Positions 55,418-64,000 of a stretch of DNA of 64,000 bases are shown piece after piece (position 1 is the stretch's first letter; the number at the start of each line of letters is the position of its first letter). This DNA comes from Torymus aiolomorphi (Eukaryota > Arthropoda > Insecta > Hymenoptera > Torymidae). The stretch covers positions 108,155,310 through 108,219,309 of the forward strand of contig CM070876.1 of NCBI GenBank assembly GCA_036365515.1, written 5' to 3'. Below the pieces are notes generated by a model. It saw nothing but the letters and a program-made list of their open reading frames with translations, made no database searches and had not been told where the DNA came from. Both the position numbers and the translations under genes were made by a program.

Positions 55418-58400
55418 AGCAACATAGAAAATTTATCCCTTATATATCCATAAGATTAGGCAAAAATGATAACCCACTTGACTTGATGCTCGACAGCGGT
55501 TCGGAAGTGAATATTATTCGTTTAGGCTTCGTTCCCCCTGAATATAAAATAAATGATAAAATTGTATATAATCTACAAGGAATAGGCTCTAATTCTATAC
55601 ATTCACTTGGTATAATAAGAATTAAAATAGCCAACTATGCTAGTGATTTTGTTGTAGTACCGCATGATTTTCCTATTATTCACGCTGGTATACTAGGCAC
55701 TGAGTTCTTGTTGCAAAGTGAAGCAGAAATGAATTTCAGCGAAAAATATTTGAAGATCCAAGATTACAAAATTAAAATGCATCAAGGTAACAATGAAGAA
55801 TCTAGAGGGAGCTCAATTTCGAGTGTGAGTGTTGATGATATCAGAATATTACCTACGTTACAGGTTGAACATCCCACCACCAATACTAAAGAAACCTTTT
55901 TGTCGATTCAGGCTCAGAGGTCAACCTCATGATGAGTCATTTGGTACCTCCCGGAAACGTAATAAATAAGCGTGAAAGAGGTAGCTTAAGGGGAATCAGC
56001 AATGAATTTTTTATCACTGAAGGTACAACTGAAATATGTATTCTTGGTATACAAACAACCTTTCACGTTTTATCGGCGAAATATATAATGCCTGAAGTAG
56101 GTATTTTGGGCGCTAATTATCTTAATACAGCGAGTGGAATAATAGATTTTGGTAAGAAGATTTTAACAGTAGGAAAAATAGTTAAACCACTACAATTTGG
56201 AGTTCCTGCAGAGACTGAATTTAATCTATTAAATGATGATATTGACGAATATATTGGTAAGATTCCAGAGGAGTTTACAAATGATTTTAGCGCAGGGCTA
56301 AAACACTCTTACAAAATAACCCTTACAGACACCTTTTTAGATTTGGGTTTGGATGAGGAAGATGCTACTTCTTCCTTTGTGGGTTTTAAAAATTTTGAGC
56401 CAAGAAAAGTTGAGACTCAGGAGAAATCAATAACGGATCTGCTGAGGTTGGATCATTTAAATGAAATCGAAGCAGATTATGTAAAAAAACTCGCAGAGGA
56501 AATGAGGGATGTGTTTTTCTTACCTGGAGACACCCTCGAGGGTACGGATCAAGTAAAACACAGAATACCGACTATTGATGACGATGCTATTAATTCAAAA
56601 CAATATAAATATCCACACGCGTTAAAGGAAGAAGTCAATAAACAAGTAAAGGACTTATTGGATGCTGGAATAATTAGACCATCGGAATCACCTTACAATA
56701 CGCCAGTTTGGATAGTTCCTAAAAAGGCTGATTCGCAAGGAAACCCAAGATGGCGTATGGTTTTAGATTTTCGGAAATTAAATAATAAGACTATTGGTGA
56801 TTCCTACCCCCTTCCCAATATAACGGAGATTTTTTACCAAGTCGGTAGTGCTAAATACTATACTGTACTAGATCTAGCTTCAGGGTTCCATCAAATAAAA
56901 ATGGATCCTCGAGATGCACATAAAACTGCAAAACACCCTATGGCCATTATGAGTTTGCGAGAATGCCTTTTGGATTAAAAAACGCTCCTGCAACTTTTCA
57001 AAGACTAATGGACAATTTATTGCATGGACTACAAGGAAACGATCTTTTTGTTTACCTTGACGACATTGCGATTTATGCAAATAGTATCGAAGAACATGAC
57101 CGCAAGTTTAAGCTACTAGCAGCCCGTCTACGTAAAGCAAATCTAAAATTGCAAATTGATAAGTGCGATTTTCTTAGACGTAAAGTGTCTTATTTAGGAC
57201 ACATATTAAGTGAAGAAGGTCTGAGTCCAGATCCCAAGAAAATTGAAGCGGTAAAAGGTTTTCCAATCCCTAAGAATGTAAAAAATATCCGCCAATTTTT
57301 AGGATTAGCTGGTTATTATAGACGCTTCATCAAGGATTTTGCAAAAATTGCAAAACCCTTGACTATTTTGTTACAAAAGGAAAAAGGTTTTGATTGAGAC
57401 ACTAAGGTTCAAGAGTCATTTGAAATTCTTAAAGAATTATTGTGTAACGCTCCGTTGTTACAATTCCCTGATTTAGGAAAACCTTATAACATCACAACTG
57501 ATGCATCAGGTTTTGCAATTGGAGGCGTGCTATCGCAAGGTGAAATTGGCAAAGATCGCCCAATCGCATATGTATCACGCGCATTAAGAGACGCAGAGCT
57601 AAACTATGAAGTCTATGAAAAAGAGGCTCTTGCAGTAATTTATTCGGTACAAATGTTCAGAAGTTATGTGTATGGAAGGAACATCACAATAATTACAGAT
57701 CATCAACCTTTAGTATGGTTTAAAACAGCTGATTTAAATACACGCGTGCAGAAATGGAGGTTTAAACTGTCGGAGTACGATTATGCAATTATTTACAAAC
57801 CAGGAAAATTAAACTCTAATGCAGACGCACTTTCTAGAAATCCTATAGAAAACGCAGATGTTAATGTAGTAACTAGAGCAAAAGCAAAAGAATTAGATGA
57901 AATAGAAAATGTTAAAACAAATAATATACCAATTAATTCAAATCAACCTAAAGATAAATAAAAAAAATCAAATACAAAACAAAAAAAAGAAGTCAACAAG
58001 GAAAAGATTGAAGGTAATAAAATTAATCAAAATCGTTATCCTAAAAGACAGGCAAATAAGCCAGAATATTACGAAAGTGATATCTCAGATAGTGAAACAG
58101 AAGCACAACCTGTAAAACCATCGAGCCTTCCAAAAATTGTAAGAAACGATGTTGACGAGCAGTTAATTTCACCCGAATCATCTGACTGCGAAAGTACTGA
58201 TGAACTCGATTAAACGCCAAGCAAATACATAGAATCCAAAGAATTGATACAATGCAGAAAAGGAAACATTGCTTATTTTGTCAATAGTCTTGGGGAACCC
58301 TGTGATAACGGTTCCAAGAAATTATTAGAATTCAATAAAATCCCCATAGAACAAAAATTGGAGTTCAATGAAGTTCAGCAAATAAAGAGAAAGCTAAAAG

Positions 58401-59761
58401 ATAAATATTATTATTCACTCTGCATACGTGGAGAAAAACTCGAATCATTGACCACTGTAAAGCAAAATATTACTACAACACTTTCTATTTTAAAACATTT
58501 ACTAATAAAAAGTAAACAAAAAGAGATTAGCATTGCTAAAAGTGAGGAAATAGAGAAACTTAGTTGGACGGAAGTCGAAGGAATAATTAAGGAGATATTT
58601 CGAAGTTCTGGGATTGATGTAATAATTTGCACAGGGACCCTAAAATATGTACCATATGAAAAAAGAGATCAAATATTTTAAGAAATGCATGAATCTCCCA
58701 TAGGAGGACATAGAGGTGTTGCAAAAACCTATAACAGAATTAGAGCACAGTATCATTGGGAAAATCTCAAAGAAGATATACAAAGGAGAATACAACAGTG
58801 TCTAAATTGTCAACTAAAAAAATTGACTAGGTTAAAAACCAAACAACCCATGATAATAACTGATACTCCCGGAACTGCATTTGACAAAATAGCAATGGAT
58901 ATTGTAGGTCCTTTGCCAGTGACTAAAAATGCATTCGAATATATATTAACAATTCAAGATCAACTTTCAAATTTTTGTACCGCCGTCCCTCTAACGAATA
59001 CCTTATCATCTACTATAGCAGATGCCTTCATTAAAAGATTTATTTGTATTTTTGGAGCTCCAAAAATAGTATTAACAGATCAAGGGGAAAACTTTCTCAG
59101 TAATCTCATGGCGAGAGTAGCTAAACGGTTTCGAATTAAAAAAATTAGAACCACAGCTTTCCACCCTCAATCAAATGGATCTTTAGAAAGATCACATCAT
59201 GCTTTGGGAGAATACTTAAAACAATACACAGATAATGACAATGAATGGGATGTTTGGTTAGATTTAGCGATGTTGAATTATAACACCTGTGTTCAAGAAA
59301 GCACCAAGCATACGCCTTATGAGGTCGTGTTCGGACGACTAGCAAGACTTCCCTCTAATGAACCACTTAGAGAAGCAGATATGTTACCAACTTATAAGGG
59401 TTATGTGCAGGATTTAGTAATTAGGTTAAATGGAATTCAAAAATTTGCTTACGATAATCTGGTCGCCTCTAAATTCAAATCAAAAAAATATTACGATAAA
59501 TCGATTAATCCCAAAAATTTTAAACTTGGTGATTATGTTTTTCTTTTATCCGGTCCAAAACCCGGTAAATTTGGAGATCACTACACCGGTCCGCATAAAA
59601 TACTAGAGATATTAAACAAAAATAATGTAAAAATCCAAATAAAAACCGGATCCAAAATTGTTCATACTAATAGATTAAGAATATCGCATATAAACAAAGA
59701 AGTTAAAATAAATAAAAAATTAAAATCAAATAAAAATAAAAATGACGATGAATCCAATTAA
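55395..59761 (+). pseudogene. pol: Gypsy-2 Pol: two retropepsin-like domains, RT, RNase H, integrase
   Basis: Domain 1 has LMLDSGSEVNIIRLG and HAGILGTEFL. A second domain, in another frame from about 55890, has FVDSGSEVNLMMS and EVGILGANYLNTASGIIDFG. Then RT: VLDFRKLNNKTIG, LDLASGFHQIKMDPRD, a frameshift near 56945, MPFGLKNAPATFQRLM and VYLDDIAIY. RNase H: TTDASGFAIGG. Integrase: HESPIGGHRGVAKTYNR, CLNCQ, FDKIAMDIVGP, VLTDQGENF, HPQSNGSLERSHH. In-frame stops: TGA at 57395 (replacing Trp), TAA at 57959, 58211 and 58679. The C-terminal KIVHTNRLRI is present. The integrase piece alone (58685-59761) is open. Confidence 0.9.
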
Positions 59762-59801
59762 ACAAATATTTTAATAGTAATTAATTCTTTTTCTGATTAC
59801 A

Positions 59802-59931
59802 GAAATTAAAAAAAAAAAAAAAAAAAATGCATCCAGTAATAGTATTTTTTATACTATCCCCTGCAATGGTATGGGGTTTAGTGGGATTCGACTGTGGCGC
59901 AAGGTCACTTAATATAACTACTTATTATATA
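59802..59931 (+). pseudogene. env: Start of an errantivirus-type env gene, cut by a mariner element
   Basis: A splice acceptor (TTTCTGATTACAG, ending 59802) precedes an ATG at 59827. The first residues form a signal peptide (VIVFFILSPAMVWGLVG), followed by FDCG and LNITTYY. This resembles the N-terminus of insect errantivirus envelope proteins, which are made from a spliced mRNA. After about 35 codons a mariner-type element begins, and nothing downstream of it resumes env. Confidence 0.6.
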
Positions 59932-60680
59932 CAGCGTGTCCAAAAAGTCTGGAAACACCCAAATAATTTCTCAGCTGAATTACTATTGGAAAATGTTAAG
60001 GTCGCCTTTGTAGTAATTTTTTACGAGGAATCCAATGGTGACCTTGGATTCGACCTTGGACCTCATTTTTGAGGTTATTTCAAGGTCAACCTCATTTTTT
60101 TAAATGGTAACCCCTATTTTTTATAGCGGAATCTGAAAGAGCGGAAAATTTTACGTCCGGATATGTATTAAGGTATGAGGTTGAGGTTACCCCCAGAGGT
60201 CAAATTGAGGTCAAAGTATGATTTCTTAAAAATTTCGCGAGTTCAGTGGTAAAACAAAACAAACAAAGGTAAGGTTTGGTAAGTTCGAACGAAGACTTGA
60301 AGGTGACCTCTGATTCGACCTTGAACCTCATTTTGAGCCTCATTTTTGAGGTTATTTCGGGGTCAACCTCATTTTTTTAAATGGTAACCCCTATTCTTTT
60401 AGCGGAATCGGAAAGAGTGTGAAACTTTACGTCCAAACATGTACTCAGAACATAGTTCAAGAAGGACCTTGACGTTCATTTGAAGGTCATTTAAACTTAA
60501 TGACGGTCTGATCTTGTGTAAACTTTTTATCACACTGAGCGAGGTTAATTCTTTAGTAGTTTTCAACGAGAAATCTAATGGTGACCTTGACATTGTCCTT
60601 AAAAGTCATCTCAAGTTCAATTTTTTTACATTTAGCGTTACCCAGGAACAACGACGTGGACGTAGTAAAATCTGTTCCCT

Positions 60681-60840
60681 TTGGGGTGCTTGATTTACGT
60701 GAGTCCCCTTGCCTCTCACGATGGGGTGCTTGATTTACGTGAGTCCCCTTGCCTCTCACGATGGGGTGCTTGATTTACGTGAGTCCCCTTGCCTCTCACG
60801 ATGGGGCGCTTGATTTACGTGAGTCCCCTTGCCTCTCACA
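60681..60840. repeat. Four tandem 40-bp units inside mariner 2
   Basis: Each unit reads ATGGGGTGCTTGATTTACGT plus GAGTCCCCTTGCCTCTCACG, nearly identical in all four. Confidence 0.97.
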
Positions 60841-60867
60841 TTTGATTTTTTCAAACAGTATAACATC

Positions 60868-61950
60868 TTATTTCAAGTGCTCGAACTGTTCTCCATTCAT
60901 TTCTTGACAGTAACCTAATCGATGATAGAAAGCACCAACAGCATTTTCAATCATTTCAGTAGGAATGAGAGCTGATTCATCAATGATCCTTTCACGTAAT
61001 TCATCTAAGTTTAAGGGTTTTGTTTTGAATACACGATCCTTCAGATAACCCCAATAGAAATAATCTAGAGGCGTTAAATCGGGGGACCTAGCTGGCCATT
61101 CAATTGCACCTCTTCGTCCTATCCATCGATTAATGAATACCTAATGAGTATCTAAGTATGTGCGAACGTTTCGTGCATAATGAGCTGCTGCGCCGTCCTG
61201 TTGATACCATGCGTTATTAAAGTCCTCTCCAGCTATTTCTCTTATAGCAGGAACAATTTGATTCCGCAACATAGTTTCATACTTTTCTGCATTTAAATTG
61301 CCATCAATAAAAAATGGTCCTATAATCCTATTATTTAATATTCCAGCCCAGACATTTAATTTTTGTGGATATTGTGACTTGGCTTCTCTTGCCCAATGAG
61401 GGTTTTCAACTGCCCAATATCTACAGTTATGCCTATTTACGCTTGAGTCAAGTTGAAATGTAGCTTCATCTGAGAAGACTATATTTGATGGAAAATTTGG
61501 ATTTTGTACGATGCGTGCCATCATATCATCACAGAATTCAACGCGACGATCGAAATCATCTTCATTTAACTTGTGTATTAGCGTTACTTTAAATGGATGG
61601 AACTTCTCTCTCTTTAGTATGTTATGAATAGATGATTTACTTATTTCGTGCACTTGAGCAGCTCTACGAACGGAAGTATGCGGATCTTCGGTGAATGTTA
61701 ACACAACATCTAAAGATTTCTCTTCGTTACCTGCTGACATTGGTCTGCCTGATCGAGGTAAATCGCTGATAGTGCCGGTATTTTCAAACCTTCTAACAGT
61801 TTTTTGAACTGTTGAAAATGATAGTGGAGTTCCACCAACCCTAAATGAAGCATTAAAAATATCTCTTACGGCCCTATAAGATCGCTGCATGTGTCCCCAA
61901 CCTCTCATCATGAGAATCGTTATTCTTTCTCTATCAGTGAGTTTGTTCAT
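60868..61950 (-). pseudogene. Mariner/Tc1-superfamily transposase 2 with one stop
   Basis: An ATG at 61950 (MNKLTDRERITILMMRGWG) starts about 360 codons. Two helix-turn-helix regions are visible (SFSTVQKTVRRFENTG, SRPGR-type linker GRPMSA). Catalytic residues lie in VFSDEATFQLD, WYQQDGAAAHYA and RSPDLTPLDYFYWG. The last two acidic residues are 43 positions apart, counting the stop. A TAG at 61141-61143 interrupts the frame between them without a shift. Downstream sequence to 60868 (FINRWIGRRGAIEWP and so on) is in the same frame. It is related to, but clearly distinct from, transposase 1. Confidence 0.9.
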
Positions 61951-62898
61951 TTTTATTACTCTTCGTAGTAGACCTTATCCAAAAATACTTTTTGAGTTGA
62001 AAATAAAAAGAACTTTTAATTTTCAAAAAATATGTTTGAAAGATGACCAACCCTTTTCTGTGGTGGTTATGGAATGAATAATAGTTTATTGTCACTCTAA
62101 CCATACGAAAAATAACAAGTAACAATGTTCAATATTTAAACGCTTCAAAAATTTTACAATGAATCAGCTCTCATTCCTACTGAAATGATCAAAAATACTG
62201 TTGGTGTTTTCGATCATCGATTAGGTTACTATCAAAAAGTGGATGGAAAATAATTCGAGCACTTGAAATAAGATGTTAGACTGTTTAAAAAAATTAAAAA
62301 GTTTACACAAGATCAGACCGTCATTAAGTTTAAATGACCTTCAAATGAACGTCAAGGTCCTTCTTGAACTATGTTCTGAGTACATGTTTGGACGTAAAGT
62401 TTCACACTCTTTCCGATTCCGCTAAAAAAATAGGGGTTACCATTTAGAAAAATGAGGTTGACCTCGAAATAACCTCAAAAATGAGGCTCAAAATGAGGTT
62501 CAAGGTCGAATCAGAGGTCACCTTCAAGTCTTCGTTCGAACTTACCAAACCTTACCTTTGTTTGTTTTGTTTTACCACTGAACTCGCGAAATTTTTAAGA
62601 AATCATACTTTGACCTCAATTTGACCTCTGGGGGCAACCTCAACCTCATACCTTAATACATATCCGGACGTAAAATTTTCCGCTCTTTCAGATTCCGCTA
62701 TAAAAAATAGGGGTTACCATTTAAAAAAATGAGGTTGACCTTGAAATAACCTCAAAAATGAGGTCCAAGGTCGAAACCAAGGTCACCATTGGATTCCTCG
62801 TAAAAAATTACTACAAAGGCGACCTTAACATTTTCCAATAGTAATTCAGCTGAGAAATTATTTGGGTGTTTCCAGACTTTTTGGACACGCTGTATATA

Positions 62899-63181
62899 AA
62901 ATAATTATTCGCTTTCTACCTTTTATTTTCCCTTCTCCTCTATCATTTTTTACAAGTAGAATTTTGTCCCTCATCTTTCACCTATTTCCGAGGAGCGTTC
63001 TGACCGATCTGTGCCGAATGGGCAGATCAGGAGTAGCTTGTCTCCTCAAAACTAACTATTCCTCCTACTAGCGAACTAGATACCAAACGTTTAGAAGACT
63101 TGGCCATCCCTAGCTATTGGGTAACACCAGGCTATGAAATAGGCAAAGTGGAAAAGTATCGACGGCCGTCTGGACGTCACA
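62899..63181 (+). repeat. Gypsy-2 3' LTR, truncated on its 5' side
   Basis: Matches 51808-52089. It begins immediately after the TA flank of mariner 2. The upstream U3 part and the polypurine tract are absent. Confidence 0.85.
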
Positions 63182-63249
63182 CCAGCATCGAATATACTTA
63201 AAAACACAGAAAATGATTAGTGAGGAAAAAAAAGCATTTGAATATGCTA

Positions 63250-63815
63250 TTAAATATTACAGGTTTTATACTTACAAATATCGTAATAATGTTTTAAAAA
63301 GCGTTCCATGTACGCTTCTTTACTCGCCGGTGTGTTTATAACTACATCACCAGCCACCAATACCGCTGCCTCGCAATCTGTTAAACAGGTTTCGTACAGC
63401 GTAGCCGCCTGCACGCCACTAATACGGCTGAAAATTTCACTGACTTCCTCGATCAGTGCGGTTTGCGACATTTCCTCAATGCTCGCAAACCACTCCTGCG
63501 TGTATTTGGCACGAGCCCACTCCTGTGCTATGCAGGCGAACGCGGCACAACGCGACACAACACCACACAATACATTCCTTTTCGGTATATTATCGAAAAC
63601 ACACACGCCTACCGATATCGACAAACCTCGAGAGTTTAAAAGAGACTGTTTTCTTCTGCAGGGTTACGCACTATCTTATACAGCAAATCCCCACTACTTT
63701 TCAGCCCTAAGATGCTAACTTTCCCACTGACCGCAGTTCTTTTTTTCCCAAGCTCCCGAGTAGCAATATCGAAAGCGAAATCTTGTACATTTTCAGTTAG
63801 CGTAATAAATGTCAT
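63250..63815 (-). pseudogene. Unrecognised gene, one frameshift
   Basis: An ATG at 63815 starts MTFITLTENVQDFAFDIATR, followed by KSSGDLLYKIVRNPAEEN. A one-base shift near 63630 leads into ISVGVCVFDNIPKRNVLCG, then AFACIAQEWARAKYTQEW, ISGVQAATLYETCLTDCEAA and FLKHYYDI. A donor-like GTAAGT follows DI at about 63275, so the real end may be spliced. The composition looks like a globular protein. I do not recognise the family. Its position beyond gypsy-2 suggests it may belong to the Polinton. Confidence 0.5.
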
Positions 63816-64000
63816 CGCTTTCTGCCAATATCAAACTATTTTACGACAACCAGATTTCCAATTTTCCAATCTCTGGATAGCGCAGCGTGCGGCTTGAGCA
63901 GGGAACGATGCACCCCCACCGCTCTATTTTTAAAACACATGGTATTTCGACTGCCTAAGACATCGACGGTGTCTTCTTACGGATGAGCTGCACAGTCGTG
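63816..64000. other. Window end, nothing recognised
   Basis: Short stretch without a gene call. Confidence 0.4.

Larger units (their letters stand above)
59932..62892 (-). mobile_element. Mariner-type DNA transposon 2
   Basis: It is flanked by TA at both ends. The TIRs begin CAGCGTGTCCAAAAAGTCTGG and are about 595 bp long (59932-60526 and about 62300-62892). They contain many AGGTCA/TGACCT motifs. The inverted repeat continues inward on the right with a copy of the transposase 3' end (62155-62300). On the left a roughly 320-bp insertion (60527-60845) separates the TIR from the gene. Left flank: env. Right flank: the middle of the LTR. Confidence 0.9.
51808..63181 (+). mobile_element. Errantivirus-like Ty3/gypsy element (gypsy-2)
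   Basis: LTR segments 51808-52089 and 62899-63181 match, with about three visible differences in 280 bp. The order is primer-binding site, tandem-repeat leader, gag, two protease-like domains, RT, RNase H, integrase, env start. A mariner-type element (59932-62892) interrupts the 3' part. The pol region is homologous to gypsy-1. The coding region carries several stops and frameshifts, so this copy is not autonomous. Confidence 0.9.

Overview
The window looks like repeat-dominated nuclear DNA of an insect, possibly a hymenopteran. It is AT-rich, with long (TA)n tracts and spliceosomal introns, and almost every recognisable coding region belongs to a mobile element. I found no ordinary host gene, rRNA gene, intact tRNA or CRISPR array. 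The host assignment is an inference from the element families.

Layout. 1-17.5 kb: a mosaic of DNA transposons. It holds a mariner-type element (1803-4214), small fold-back elements (4.5-6.2 kb), and a 9.2 kb element with about 2 kb inverted-repeat arms (7173-16349). The large element encodes an uncharacterised protein and is interrupted by a decayed Mutator-like element (10457-13621). 17.5-26.7 kb: AT-rich repeat carrying a young BEL/Pao LTR retrotransposon (18956-26660; 316-bp LTRs with one visible difference, ATATA target duplication). 26.7-34.2 kb: remains of a minus-strand Ty3/gypsy element. A TTAA fold-back element lies in its probable LTR, and a Penelope-like element (31226-33082, 14-bp target duplication) lies in its integrase.

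From 34201 to at least 50.3 kb, and probably past the window end, there is a Polinton/Maverick (adintovirus-like) virus-type transposon. From left to right its minus-strand genes are: adenovirus-type cysteine protease, exonuclease-like protein, major capsid, basic core protein, penton, chromodomain integrase, two conserved accessory proteins and packaging ATPase. A spliced gene on the plus strand encodes an extended Tudor domain. Then come two paralogous Cys-rich genes and a protein-primed family B DNA polymerase. Capsid, core, integrase, exonuclease and polymerase genes carry frameshifts or stops. Protease, penton and ATPase look intact.

51-63.2 kb: a plus-strand errantivirus-like gypsy element, apparently nested in the Polinton. 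It has an 18-nt binding site resembling a tRNA-Pro primer site, a Gag with six CCHC knuckles, two consecutive retropepsin-like domains, RT/RNase H, integrase and the first codons of env. A second mariner-type element (59932-62892) cuts env and abuts the 3' LTR. The last 0.8 kb holds an unidentified broken gene.

How the parts relate. Nesting gives an order: gypsy-1 came first, then the Polinton and the Penelope-like element went into its pol gene. Gypsy-2 later went into or beside the Polinton, and a mariner went into gypsy-2. The most unusual biology is in the Polinton. One is a Tudor gene that could act on the host piRNA pathway. The other is a leader exon with a nuclear-localisation-like motif, whose splice phase fits three consecutive terminal exons (polymerase and two Cys-rich proteins).
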